A stretch of DNA of 64,000 nucleotides from Epiperipatus broadwayi (GCA_028023455.1 JAQFVV010000187.1:370001-434000), one strand, 5' to 3'. Positions 37,871 to 49,658 are shown, numbered from the stretch's first letter. A program made the numbers and translations. Notes: generated from the letters alone by a model not told the origin.

Positions 37871-37952
37871 CTGGAAATATATAAATAATATTATGTCAAA
37901 CTTTGAATCAGTTTTTAAAAAAACCATTTGTATTATAAAATGATTCACTCAC

Positions 37953-38018
37953 TGGGCTATCTTCATCAATAATGATAGACGGTAGTCGTTTGGAATTCAA
38001 TGTCAATTGATTAATTAA
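37953..38018 (-). CDS. Probable LRPPRC-like exon g
   Basis: A 66-nt exon, acceptor CTTTAG, donor GTGAGT, phase 0 to 0, 22 codons (LINQLTLNSKRL...IIIDEDSP). It continues directly from exon f across a 71-nt intron. The leading LINQL completes the helix begun in exon f. The acidic end suggests a linker between helical repeats. Confidence 0.6.
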
Positions 38019-38089
38019 CTAAAGAAAATAAAAGTATGAATAATAGCAAAAATTCAAAAAAATATAAAAATTATTCTTAATTCAATTAC

Positions 38090-38164
38090 CATTCTTATTT
38101 CTGGATTATCTTCATTCAGTTGTCTTTTAAGAATGTTAACTGCATTTGAAGAAACTGATATATT
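38090..38164 (-). CDS. LRPPRC: Probable LRPPRC-like exon f
   Basis: A 75-nt exon, acceptor GTTATAG, donor GTAATT, phase 0 to 0, 25 codons with SSNAVNILKRQLNEDNPEIR. Together with exon g this resembles the vertebrate LRPPRC helix pair with the pattern SS.LE..L..LK.EN.PIR..L.QL, roughly in the middle of the protein. The preceding exon (e) lies 13.8 kb upstream, also in phase 0. Assignment is by pattern and context. Confidence 0.6.
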
Positions 38165-38619
38165 CTATAACATTTTCAAAATCAAGTTAGATATAGCTTA
38201 CTGTCTTATAGAATTTAATAAATGAAATACTTATTTATAAAAAATGCTTATTGATTATTAACCAAAATATTCAAAGCAATATAAATAAAAAAATTTGCAA
38301 ATTATCAGATGAATAGATGTTGAATAATAAAGAAAGAAGAGCATTTTGAAATTATAGTATATGTATTCTTTTTAAATAATGACATGCAACAACTGGAAAT
38401 GATAGCCAGAGCATCAATCCAAGAACATTTATTCTCTACCATTAAAGTGCACAGGACAAAAAATAATCAAAGTGTTTGCTGATCAGAGGTTATGATATTT
38501 GAGCATAGAAAGTACAGGTCGAATTTCAAAGCAGAACTTTTAGTTCTAAAGTCTGTTATTCTATCAATCCACAAGATATATCCTAATCAAATGGTTGGGC
38601 GCCAGAAATAAGATTTAAC

Positions 38620-38695
38620 TTTAGGAAGCCTTTAGTTCTAAAGTTCACTCTACCAATGAACTAAACTGCCCAGGGCTTTAATATTTTTGTATGGG
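38620..38695 (-). repeat. tRNA-like SINE relic
   Basis: Minus strand CAGTTTAGTTCATTGGTAGAGTG is a good tRNA D-arm/A box, followed by an anticodon-arm-like TTTAGAACTAAAG and a decayed B box. It ends beside TGGCGCCCAACC. Confidence 0.4.
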
Positions 38696-38719
38696 GGAGG
38701 GGATGAGGTATTTCATTCT

Positions 38720-39060
38720 ATTTTACAGCATGCTTAAACTAACTTCTGAAAAATAAAAACATCTATCAAAGAATAAATGTTTAGAGCCATTTTATATTTT
38801 CTTAAATTTTCATTTCTAAAAATAATATTAATGAAATGCAATGATGAAAGTATTTTGAATTTATTTCTTTAAACCTGCACAAACATTTTAATTTTTTCCC
38901 CCAACTTTTTCAAACTATGTATAAAATATTTTTTGAGATATATTTACTTTCTGATATAGTTAGAATCTAAAATACACATCTATTATACATGGTTTCATCA
39001 ATTACAATTGCAATATAATTGTAAAAATTCATTTTGGTTTTCACAATCAACTCATTGTAA
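38720..39060. other. Intronic AT-rich stretch
   Basis: Nothing supportable. Confidence 0.4.
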
Positions 39061-39062
39061 CA

Positions 39063-39155
39063 GTATGTGATATGATATGATGCACTATGGCTTCTCTTTT
39101 ATCAAAATCAGGAATCTCTTAGTCATTATGCCCAGAGAAACCTGTTACCACATTA
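39063..39155 (+). repeat. Dispersed repeat D, copy 2
   Basis: ATGATGCACTATGGCTTCTC...TCAGGAATCTCTTAG..ATTATGCCCAGAGAAAC. Same order as at 50,005-50,090 and, truncated, at 3,238-3,300. It has no coding frame and is probably a short interspersed element. Confidence 0.6.
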
Positions 39156-39689
39156 CCTTCTCTTTCCATTCCCCACCCTAAGTTTTTTCCATATTCTTCA
39201 AACTCTCTATACAGTAGTGACATTCAGTGGCAAGTCTTAATAATCAATGAATCATAATCAACTCATTGCAGAAAATTATATTTTTTCATGATAGCTATAA
39301 AAAATATTCTTTACATAATTGGGAAACAAAGAATGACAGAAATTTAATGGCACAGCATGGATATATGGTATTATAAAAAATAATATGAAGCATTGATTAG
39401 CTCAAAAATATAATCTTCAATTCAAAACTGGTATGTGCAGTAATGAATCATAATAAGTACAAACCATTAACTATATGCTATGACTTTCATTTGACAATTT
39501 AAAGTTATGTTTTTTTAAAAAAAAGTAATTCTGATTACAGTGCAAACAATTTGACATGAACTGATTATGACCAACTCAGAAATTAAAATATAAACTCAAT
39601 CTGAGATTTTAGAAAATATTAGCATTTAACATTATTATACATTTTATTACTTTTAGTTTAATACATTATACAGGCTTAAACCTGCATTT

Positions 39690-40035
39690 ATATATGTAAT
39701 ATATTCGGAATTCGACTTTCACACGACCCACCACTCTCAGTGCCATCTCATATTGCTGACCCAACTGATCACACACATGTTGAAAAGATAAATAATCACC
39801 AATATATGTATTTCATGCTAAACCAGCAATCATCAGTTGGTCTAGATTACTATCCTCACACATATATATAATCAGTGCTCAGCTTTATATTAAGATAGTC
39901 AATCTTCATACTTTAATGGACAGGCTTCAAACTATTCCAACTCACAACTCTTCAGCCTTCCATTTCATTGAAAATCTGATGATGGAACATTCAAAGCCCT
40001 TGTTAGTGCCAAGGTTGTCACCCTACCCATGTTGA
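39690..40035 (-). mobile_element. Hammerhead-bearing repeat, family A copy 3
   Basis: Aligns with 20,690-21,060 from the hammerhead through CAGTGCTC.G..TTATATTAA.ATA and GGCTTCAAACT..TTCCAACTC to TTCAGCC and CATTGA.AATCT.ATGATGG, about 80% identity by eye. The B-box end seen in copy 1 is replaced here by unrelated sequence, so this copy is truncated on that side. Confidence 0.6.
39800..39851 (-). ncRNA. Hammerhead ribozyme, near-canonical (family A3)
   Basis: Minus strand: CTGATGA (39,836-39,830), stem II TTGCT/AGCAT (four pairs after an unpaired U-U at the base), loop GGTTT, GAAA (39,814-39,811), stem III ATA/TAT with 2-nt loop, cleavage after A. Stem I CCAA/TTGG is fully Watson-Crick, where copy A1 has a U-G pair. 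All invariant core residues are present. Confidence 0.65.
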
Positions 40036-40039
40036 CATA

Positions 40040-43000
40040 TTAGTTTAAAAGTTTCTTTCAAAAGATCAATAAAGAAATAGCAAGAGCATAGAAAGAACTT
40101 AGGTCTGCTACTGAAAGATTTTTATTTTGTTGGATTTGTTCAAGTGCTTACAATAAAATGATTATAACTATTAAATTGAAGCAATGTCAAATCTTTGAAG
40201 CCTCACCTATCACTGTTTTCAATTTCATTCAATACATAGATTATTAGGGAGAAAAAAAAATCAAATTAATCTCTGCAGGATATATGTTTCAGGCATCTGT
40301 CCTTATCAATTAACTTTAAAAACGATAAACTCTTTCCTTGATATAAAACATCATTCTTATATAAAGATCATCATCAATATGATCTATCTGATGGTAAAGT
40401 TCAAATCTATAATTGAGTGGAACCATTTAATAAGGATTATGTACTTTAGTTCATAATGCAATAATATACTAATATCTATTTTTTCCAAAGGAACCTCATA
40501 CAAATAAACAACCATTTAATTGCATAAATACAAGATTAGATCACTATCAGTATGAAATACATTGAAGTATTGTCAAATCTTTGAAGTGCCAATTACTGCA
40601 ATTTTCAAATTTTATATCATACGTTGTCACATTTTAAACAAATTATACATAAATAAATATCTTTAAAATTGATATTTGTCTTCATTTTATCAGATTGATA
40701 ATAAATGATTCCATATTTTTTTTCAAAAATGAATATAATGGAATAATTTAGAAGTGAAAAATATCAATAATTAGACTGAAAATTGTTATCAGAAACTTTA
40801 ATACTACTCCCATTTTTAGAGAACCCAAAAGACTTTAAAACCAATAGTAATATACAATTTTTTCCATTGCATCCAAGTAAAACATTATCCTTCAAATAAC
40901 ATATCCATATAAAAAAACGCATTTTGAATGTCTTCTTATTAAGAATGAGCTAAATAATCACAATGTTTGTGTTGTTGATAAAAATTATTGACTCTTTAAA
41001 CTATAGACTGGACATACACTAGTAAGATACCAATTCTATAATCATAATTAGCTTCACAAAGCCTGATGTAAATAAGAATTATGATATTGTCTAAACTAAA
41101 AAATTTTAAAATAAATGTGATTTTATATTAGACATTCTTAATTTTTTTGAATAAATTAAAATTTGTGATAATTTTATTGGTTCAAATCACAGTATACTAT
41201 ACTACATGCAGCAGTTGGTTTAAGATAACTTTATATTCATTGCAAAGAACTTTTATTTATAATAGGTGGTAGATTAGCTAAACATTATAATACAATATAT
41301 TTGAAACTGATTAAAAAAAAAAAATTATGAATTCTATAGATTTTTTTATTTCTTGCAATAATATCTGCTATTAAACCTTATCAGAAAATTACATATTTAT
41401 GCATTAGTTCTGTTATTTGAAAATAAAGAACTCTGGTTGTTTAATATTCAGAAAAACTACATATATTGAGTAATGCATCGTCATATATAGTAAATTTGTT
41501 TAACTGATAAACATAATATCTAATGTGTAAGATTTAGAAAAGAAATCTTACAATAAGGATTTTCTTTAAAATAGTACTTTAATAGCTCTGATTATGTATT
41601 AGATACTAATTATACTAATTCACAAATAATAATTTTCTGAAAATTATTTTAATGTGTTTATTATTATTATTATTAAACATGAAAATACCTCTTCAAAAAA
41701 TTTTTTCCCCCCAATAGAACTGAATATTTTCTTAAAATATGCTACATTCCTTAGAACTAGTTATTATTAATGGCTTTTTACTTCATATGTGCATAAAGTT
41801 TTTTGATATAATGATCAGAATATCCAATCTTCCATGCTTATGATTTAAAATTCAAATCCAGACTAACAGGTAAAACAACAAAATTTTTTAAATTAATCAA
41901 CCCCATCAATATAACCATAAATACGTATCTACATGGGTAAAAACTAAAAAGGAAAACCTCTAATCCATTAAGATTAGTTGGTATTTAGTTGGCCTGGTGA
42001 GTAATGCATTCTTCATTGGAAGGTTATTAGAGAAGTCTTAGCTTGAAGCAATCTATTAAAGATTGTTATATATATATATATTGTACCAATCTGGAATTGG
42101 TACATAATAATTTGTTAAACAAAATGCAGTTTGTTTTCGTAAACGTAAAATTAAAAGTCTAAGTGTTTTTGAAATAAAAGTTAAAAACAATTAACTAAAA
42201 GTGGGAAGGACGTTTGCTTTAAAATGTCAAATTAAAAGAAGTTGGTTTTCAAATAAGTAAAGAATTCCTTTTATCATTGTTGTTAGTTAAAGAAAATATT
42301 GTTCATGAAAGTTATAAGAAACTAAAAGTTGATTTTCAAGTTAAAATATAAATCTCTTTTTATTTAAGCTAGAGAAAAAGATAATTAAAACTAGTATTGA
42401 GTTAGTAAAATATATATGTGCATTTGTGAATACAAATAATATATGCGTAATAAATAAATGTCAAAATGAAATAAATGAAATATATTTAAAAACATAGCGG
42501 TGGCTACTAATTAATATTATAAAAACAACACGTTTGTGATGACTGCTAATTAAAATACCCACCAACAAGATTAAAAAGGATTAGCTATTAAAGGAATTTT
42601 GACAACACATATTGCCGGAGGATATCAAAACAAAAACACTTCGCATATATAAATAGCCAAATTTTTATCGGACATTTAGTCTAGTCTAGAGATAACAGTG
42701 CAGTTTATTATGTATCCAGAAACAGAAATGCAGTGCTGAGCAGCTTTTGGGAACATACGATCTTACTTCAGCCCTTAGTCCAACAAGATCAGCAAGATCT
42801 GCCCGTAAAATAATGTCTGCGTAACAGCTTAGAAATCCTCCGTCAATGTTCAACTGTCTCCAGAAATGATACCGATGAATAAGAAAGAAACCTCCTCAAG
42901 AAACTTCAAATCTAATCAGTTAGATATATTTCAATAGAAGCAGCAAACAGTATACCCGTTTCAAAAATCCTAAGTAATAACATTTTTTTCTTATATTCCT

Positions 43001-43320
43001 TTCTAAAGTAGCCACCGCATTTGTAAAAATTCATGTGAATCCTCCAAGAGCCATAATTATATGAACTCTATAGCACATAAAAAAATGAACTATTAATTTG
43101 TGTATTTGAAATATCAAATATCCTTAAGGTTTTATTATATATGTCCGTGTGTGAATTAAATATGTGCGTGATTAAAATACCAATATTATGTTAGTTAAAA
43201 ATTTATAAAAGTATTTATATTTAGTATAATTTTTTTTATGTTAATAAATTGTCTTTAAACTTAAACTTTATTTGTTGGTCAATTCTTTTTACAAACTCTT
43301 TTATCAATTCTTTCACCACT
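40040..43320. other. Intronic AT-rich region with a possible solo-LTR-like segment
   Basis: A TA tract followed by TGTACCAATCTGGAATTGGTAC at about 42,081 and a segment ending TTTTTACA near 43,292 could bound a 1.2-kb LTR, with TATAAATAG near 42,650. No target duplication or internal domain supports it. GCGGTGGCTAC (about 42,499) recurs inverted as GTAGCCACCGC (about 43,009). No exon found. Confidence 0.3.
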
Positions 43321-43329
43321 ACTTTTAAG

Positions 43330-43560
43330 TTATTAATGATTAAAAATAGGCTGAGCTAGTTAAAAGATTTGTTTCGAGCACTGGATTATGAGCCTACTGT
43401 CCTAACACGTTAGTCTTAGACTAGCTGGCACCCGGGGTTTACTCTGAAACAAATAAAGTGTTTGGATAGTAGGGGTTTGAATCTAGCAGCCAAGGTGGGC
43501 CACAATCTGATCGTGGGTATTGTTGATAGTTAAGACTATCAATAATATTTTTCACTTTGC
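43330..43560. repeat. tRNA-like and SINE-like debris
   Basis: Minus-strand GGCTCATAATCC...GTGCTCGAAAC resembles a tRNA anticodon and T-arm region, and a plus-strand GGGTTTGAATCTAG near 43,475 resembles a B box. No intact tRNA. Confidence 0.3.
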
Positions 43561-43961
43561 TCGAACGTGCCGGTTCATTCACGTAATATTTATAATTAAA
43601 TAAGATTGTAAATGTATTATAAAGAAGTTTGTAACCATCCAAAACATTTGCAGTGTAAGTAAGATCTTTTGCGGAATGAACCCGGTACAATATATATACA
43701 TAATAAAAAATATATAAACAATAAAATTAAGACTATACTTATAATAATGCAAATAAAAATATTTTATACATACACATAAAATAAATAAGCAATTATAGAC
43801 CATTTGAAAATAATGCAAACAACAATAATCAATTGTATTTATATATTGGATTATTTCCATCATCTAATATGAGTATTGAATGTCTTTAGAAAATTTAACT
43901 TTATTTAAAGATTCCAAATACATTCACCTGTTAGTAATAGCACATCAATCAGGTTAGTATA

Positions 43962-44010
43962 TGCACAACGTTTCTAGAGGCATTATTCTCCCCTCTTCTT
44001 CAGGTGTTAC
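43962..44010 (-). ncRNA. Hammerhead-like motif at PLE 3' end (family C)
   Basis: Minus strand: CAC, CTGAAGA (44,003-43,997), stem II AGAGG/CCTCT with an 11-nt loop, one extra A, GAAA, stem III ACGT palindrome, T, GTG. CAC/GTG gives only three stem I pairs, and the extra A between stem II and GAAA departs from the consensus. It may be a decayed or weakened hammerhead. Confidence 0.45.
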
Positions 44011-44038
44011 TGGCCTGACCAGTGACAATACTAGTTTT

Positions 44039-44107
44039 GAAATCAAACCTGGACCCTTAGATTCATGAATATTGAATTTTAAGATAATGCTCTAACCAAC
44101 TGAGCCA
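44039..44107 (-). repeat. tRNA-like segment with A and B boxes (family C, left arm)
   Basis: Minus strand A box TGGCTCAGTTGG (44,107-44,096) and B box GGTTTGATTTC (44,049-44,039; two changes from consensus), with tRNA-like spacing. It is followed about 30 nt later by the hammerhead-like motif. It resembles a tRNA-derived SINE head. Confidence 0.6.
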
Positions 44108-44895
44108 TCCTGCCAAAGGTGACAGTCAGTAGAAATTTCATATATTTATCTACAAGGTTCCTTCTGATTTCTCTGCTTTTTTTTTAAGAGCAAACTTGAT
44201 TAGTGGTTTCCATACATTATGTATAGTCACACTAGGTTGACTTATGGGATTGTTTGCCATTGCCATGTGAGCAGCTTCTTTAAATTTTCTTCTTTGTACC
44301 TTTTATTCTCTATCCAGTATTTTTGGGTTTTCCCAATTCAACATATGTTCATTCGTACATACATGGTCTGCTACCTTAGACATATCAGTATCATCTCTTC
44401 TAATCCTCAGTTGTGTTCTGGCAAGCGCTTTTCAATGAAATGACTGGTCTCACAAATATATGTTCTTCCACATTCACATGGAATTTCATAGATGCAGTTT
44501 TTTCTTTTCAGCATTTCAAGTTTAAGCTTTGTAGATATTAGAATTCCTCGTAGTGTAGTATAGCTCTGGAAAGCTGTTCCGACATTATACCAATTGCTGA
44601 TTTTTTAAAATTTGTCTGCTATATTTGATATGTATGGGTACACTACAGTACCAAAAATTGTTTTTTCTTTTGATGGTTTTTTTTGTTGTCCATTTAAGGT
44701 TTTTAAAAAGCTGATGGATAACCATTTTCCATAAGAGTTTGTTCTATATAGATCTTTTCTTTTTTCAAATCGCTGTTTTCTGAACAAACTCGTTTGCTCT
44801 GTTCCATAATGATAGTATAACTCCATGTTTTATGTTTCTGGTGTGATTGGATGTATAGGCTAAATGTTTTCCTGTATGTGTAGGTTTTCGGTAAA

Positions 44896-45024
44896 CTATA
44901 GTTTTGATTTTGCCATGAGGGAGTCTTGTCACAAGAACATCTAAGAATGCCAATTTTTGTTCTTGTTCTGATTCTATTGTGAATTTAATTGAAGGGGATA
45001 TGTTGTTGATGTGTTTCTAGAAAG
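44896..45024 (-). mobile_element. Spacer between inverted PLE arms
   Basis: About 130 bp present only once. On the minus strand it encodes the end of the PLE reverse transcriptase (AFLDVLVTR preceded by FTIESEQEQKL). The right arm starts exactly where its copy was truncated, just before the YRKPTH segment. Confidence 0.65.
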
Positions 45025-45965
45025 TTACCGAAAACCTACACATACAGGAAAATAATTAGCCTACATATCCAATCACACAAGAAACACAGAACATGGAATT
45101 ATACTATCACTATGAATCAGAGCAAAAAAAGTTTGTTCAGAAACTAGTGATTTGGAAAAAGAAAAGATCTATATAGAATAAACTCTTATAAAAAATGATT
45201 ATTCATCAGCTGTTATTAAGAAAACCTTAAATAGATAACAAAAAGACCCATCAAAAGAAAAACAATTATTGGTACTGTAGTGTACCCATACCTATCAAAA
45301 ATAGCAAACAAATCAGGGAAAATCAGTAATAGGTATAACATCGAACAGCCTTCCACAGCCACACTACACTATGAGGAATTCTAACATTTACAAAGTCTAA
45401 ATTTGAAATGCTAAAAAGAAAAAACTGCATCTATGAAATTCCATGTGAATGTGGAAGAATATATATTGGTGAGACCAGTCATCCCATTGAAAAGTGCTTG
45501 CAAAAATACAAACTGATGATTAGAAGAGAGAAAACACCATATGTCTAAGGTAGCAGACCATGTATGTACCAATGAACATATGCAAAAATTAGGAAAACAC
45601 AAAAATATTGGATAGAGAATAAAAGATACAAAGAAGAGAATTTAAAGAAGCTGTTCACATGACAATGGCAAACAATTCCAACCTAGAGACTATACATAAT
45701 GTATGGAAACCATTAATCAAGTTTGCTTTTAAGAAAAAAGTAGAGAAATCAGGAAAAATCTCATAGATAAGTATATGAAATTTCTACTGACGGTTGCCTT
45801 TGGAAGGCTGGCTCAATTGGTTAGAGTGTTATCTTAAAACTCAATATTCAAGAATATAAGGATCCAGGTTCGATTCCTAATCTAAAACTGTCACTGGTAA
45901 GGACACACCAATAACACCTGAAAAAGATGGGAAAATAATATCTTTCAAAATGTATACCATCATGA
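45025..45965 (+). mobile_element. PLE 3' end, right arm of an inverted pair
   Basis: Plus strand: YRKPTH-equivalent region, LAYISNH-like fragment, then NCIYEIPCECGRIYIGETS (GIY-YIG, about 45,423-45,480; here the glycine of YIGET is kept), sequence equivalent to the left arm, the tRNA-like segment at 45,797-45,880, and a degraded hammerhead position. Many stops. Identity with the left arm is about 80% by eye, so the inversion is old or arose from two independent insertions. Confidence 0.75.
45797..45880 (+). repeat. tRNA-like segment with intact A and B boxes (family C, right arm)
   Basis: A box TGGCTCAATTGG (45,809-45,820) and perfect B box GGTTCGATTCC (45,867-45,877), 46 nt apart, as in a tRNA with a variable insertion. 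The anticodon arm does not fold well, so I call it a SINE-type head and not a tRNA gene. The sequence at the downstream hammerhead position (45,915-45,950) has lost the core (CTGAAAA, CAAAA). Confidence 0.65.
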
Positions 45966-45969
45966 CAAA

Positions 45970-47280
45970 CCTTCAGAAAAACAACAATCAATCAATTTTC
46001 TTACATGTTTAATTATTTCAGCCAACAAAATCGAACAAATTGAGTGGTTCTGATTACTTTCAAAAAATGAATCAATAATAAACTGCCCAGCATAATCTAA
46101 AATGATTAAGAACAAAAATTAAGCAAATTTGTTATAATTCATACGTAAGGTAATTGAAAAATACTAATGAATGCAAAGTTAAATTACCCAATTGGGAATA
46201 CTGCAATGATTTTTCTATGTAAGGAGAAACCCTATTCAGGATCTAAAAAGTACAAATAAAATGTATGAAATGTTGTTATATATTAAACATATGAAATTTA
46301 AAAAAAGAATGCTTCAAAAATATTTTGATTTTTTCATTGACTTATTGTACAGAACAAAAATCTTTCATTAGAAATACCAATTAAAATATTCTCTGACTAA
46401 TTAAAGGCAGATTTTATAAATATCAATAGTCTTAATTTCCACGCTTCTTATTTACAAACAAAAAATGGCAGGATACTACTCATATTCACATATTAATTCA
46501 AATAAAGATATTAATATCATAAAGTGATTGGGGGGAGAGAGATCTTAAACAGAGAATATGGCAACAACTTGAGTTTCACAGCAATTGAACTAATGAGCTA
46601 TTGCTCTAAATATAAATACTGAAAGCAAGCAGAGAAAGTTATGTGATGCTCCATTTGAGCTATTCCATTTTTGCCCAAATATCAAAGCTTGTCTACAATT
46701 AGCATAAAAACTGAGATCATTAAAACATTATTGTCTAGTTTCTTAACTACATAACTAAACAAAAATTTGACTTGAGTTGAATTTCAAATGATTAACTTGG
46801 ATAATATAAAACAAGTAAGATAGATTATTTAATGTGAAAATGCAAAGTGAATGCTTTTCACTGACCAAGGTTAATAGTCAGAAACTAATCAAGGAATAAA
46901 AAATTCACTCTTTACTCAAGTTTACAAATGGAGTGAATTAATGTTCCTAATGCAAATGAGAATTCAAATATTATCTTTTCCCATCATTTCTGAAACATTA
47001 TTTCAATGCATATAAATCTCAATACAACTATTTTATGAGTATGGCATACAATAAATATTTTAAAATATTGATGATTATAATATTCTTTTACTTGATATGA
47101 ACAATGTGTGGAAAGTTAAACAAATAAAGAGGACTTGGAAATGGTTTTCAGAGCTAACTTATATAAAGGACCTAGCTTTCAGCAGGTAATTGATAATAAT
47201 TAAATCAGTACAAGATATATATTTCTAATTAATAGCATTCCATTTTTAGTAAATATCTTTGACATCAAAATAAAACATTT
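45970..47280. other. Intronic AT-rich stretch
   Basis: No gene or clear repeat. Confidence 0.4.
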
Positions 47281-47329
47281 GACACATATTCAGTCTAGAT
47301 GGCAGATTAAGCACAACCATTCAATTCAA

Positions 47330-47440
47330 ATGATTGAGGGTTTTTTTCTTTATCTTACTCGACTTATAACCCACTCAAGAATTTTTATCTCTTATATTTA
47401 CCTTTCTACCATTGCGCTAAACCATTCAGGGTAATTTCAT
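47330..47440 (-). repeat. tRNA-like SINE relic
   Basis: Minus strand TGGTTTAGCGCAATGGTAGAA is a good A box/D-arm. The expected B box is decayed (GTGGGTTATAAGTCGAG). Confidence 0.4.
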
Positions 47441-47444
47441 TAGT

Positions 47445-48485
47445 TATTATTAATGATCATAGTTCAAAATTATGAATATTATGAAGAAATTATTAATATA
47501 GATGAAAATTTAAAGAATAAATTCTGTATTGCTGACATGGGTGCACTAAATATAGTTGTCACAATAAATTAAAAATGACTTTCACCTTTCAGAAGCTGTA
47601 ACTGAGATCTGATCTCTCTCTTTGTTTATAAAATCTCTTATCAGAATAAGATTAATTGCAGAGAGAATCACTTTAATTGCAAAATGTCTACTCCACATTT
47701 TCTAATGGATAAAGCAACTTGAGAGAAGATATAGAATGAATAGTTTCATCGGTTCATCTAACATCAAACTTTTGAAACTTGTAATTTCCATAAAGTAGCA
47801 TGTACATAACACTTATTTTACCAATCTTCTCCAGTTTTGTTCTTCTTTACAAATTATTTCACATCATTTTTAATATCATCTGTACATATACTATAGATTC
47901 TCTGCCTTTAGATTGTGCCTTGGGCAATATCAAAAATTATATTTGTCAGTTTCTGATCATCATTCATTCAACATTTAATTTTATTATTAAATCAAAGATT
48001 CAATATATTTTTACTGAGTGGAGATAAAGTGATGTGCTAAATATCTTTCCCTTTCCCCCTCATATACAAAAAAATAAAAAATTATTATTATTATTCAAAT
48101 TTCGTTCATAAAAATCTATTTAAATATTATCTGGTCATCAAAATTTAATATCCTTTTTCAGAAAATTAATAATATTTCAGCTATTTGATTTGCTAATATA
48201 TGAAGTTGGATTTAGTCTCCATCATAAATAAATAATGACAATGAGTGCTTTCATCAAAGTTCAAATAATAAAAGAATGCCCAATTAACTTTATTGATGTA
48301 AAGATTATACAGCAAAAAGGAGTACAAAACAAAGAACAAATCTGAATGAGTGAGAAGTAAGTTATCATGATTGTCACCTTCAACTATTATCAAGCCACTA
48401 ATAAATTCTCTCCAAATTTAATATAATTTCACCAACCATAACTTCTTTACTCGACATCACTTGCTAAATTATTTAATCCAACCAT
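47445..48485. other. Intronic AT-rich stretch
   Basis: Only short frames without splice context or similarity. Confidence 0.4.
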
Positions 48486-48489
48486 CTAA

Positions 48490-49400
48490 TGAGATATCTT
48501 TCCAAATTGTTTATAATCTCCTTGGATCCAGTTTAAGGCTTCAGTCATTTACTTGTCATCATTTCTTCTAACAATAAGTCCAATACAAGTCCATTTTAGT
48601 CTCTTAATTCTTATAATGATGTCAATGATACTATTTTATTTTTTCATCCATGTACTATCGCAAATCTTTCTTGCTACTTTCTTTATATACACATATTTTA
48701 CTGCAATTTCTACATGTCTATTTTGTTTTTGATTTCAATTGCCAGATCTATAAATAAATACTAGAAAAAGAAGTTAATTAAAACCTTTTCTTTTCAAACT
48801 CATAAACCTCATAAACATATTTCTATTCATACTAAGTTTTTCTACAAAAAGCATTCCATACCAAATTTATTTCTATTTTGTTTAAATTTTGTAATATTTT
48901 TGAAACTTTGAAGCATTATTCATCTGCAAAATCTAGATGGCTTAAGTAATTTCTATTTATCTTTATTCCTTTAGCTTACCATTTTCGATCACAATTTTTT
49001 TTTTTTTTCTCATAAACTGCTACAAAAGTTTTTAGAGAGATGAAATAACCCAGCCATACACACTCATTAACGTCAGTTTTCTTAATGGTACCAAACAATT
49101 TAATCACTGCTTTCTTTTTAATAAATATCCTTCAAAATTGGGCAATATTTTGAATCTATATCTTGATGTTATAAAACTTTAATCATTATCAAAATGCTTA
49201 TAAAATCAAATGACTCTTCCTAATTAACAATTCAACAAAATAATGGCAACTCATATCTTAATAATAGTTTTTATTAAATCCTTTATAGAATTATTCCAAA
49301 TTTTTCTTGAAATTTGTTCTGTCAGTAAGATGTTGTGATTTAAAACAAATTTGTATCTGTATAACTTGTAAAATTTGAAGGAAGTTAATTTAAGCCATCA
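48490..49400 (-). pseudogene. RTE-like LINE reverse transcriptase fragment (degraded)
   Basis: Minus-strand translation around 48,650-48,500 gives IIIRIKRLKWTCIGLIVRRN, then ALNW, matching the 22-kb copy (IIERIKRLKWSWVGYIVRRD). Further upstream (49,260-49,010) frames correspond to the RT region shared with 60.6-60.9 kb (ELPL..., SFDFI...). Stops and frameshifts throughout. It lies in the long intron between exons e and f, in the same direction as the host gene. Confidence 0.65.
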
Positions 49401-49658
49401 AAATGACTCATTTTTGATAATAAATACTATCTTTTAATACTGCATGATTCTTCTGCTTTTTAAAGTGATTCTTTAAAAAATTAAAGATTTCTGATTCTGA
49501 ATTATTAAGTCAAAAGTTCCATTTTTATAATGATAAATTATTATTATTAACTAGAAAATTCGTATGATTTTGCAATACATAAAGCATGATTTAACAACAT
49601 AAATTAAATTATTAGTTTATGTAAATTTTCTCAATGTTAGTTATAATAATTTGTGATA

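Larger units (their letters stand above)
43955..44895 (-). mobile_element. PLE 3' end, left arm of an inverted pair
   Basis: Reading leftwards on the minus strand: FLDVLVTRLPHGKI (44,950 on, partly in the spacer), VYRKPTHTGKHLAYTSNH, GVILSLWNRA, then with stops and frameshifts NCIYEIPCECGRTYICETS (GIY-YIG nuclease, about 44,510-44,450), then non-coding sequence, a tRNA-like segment (44,107-44,039) and a hammerhead-like motif. It is the C-terminal part of a Penelope-like element. The right arm (45,025-45,965) is the same segment inverted. Confidence 0.75.

Noticed and set aside
38590-38612. Retroviral-type primer binding site TGGCGCCCAACC on the minus strand
   Set aside because: No LTR precedes it and no gag/pol follows. 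It abuts a tRNA-like SINE relic.
42081-43292. 1.2-kb solo LTR (TGTACC...TTTTTACA)
   Set aside because: Flanking bases give no target duplication and there is no second LTR or primer site, so it is mentioned only as a possibility in the region entry.
43330-43440. Methionine-type tRNA gene (CAT in a loop)
   Set aside because: Anticodon stem has mismatches and acceptor and T arms do not close.
45797-45880. Functional tRNA gene
   Set aside because: A and B boxes are good, but the cloverleaf fails and the segment is repeated at two other sites with extra sequence, so it is a SINE-type head.
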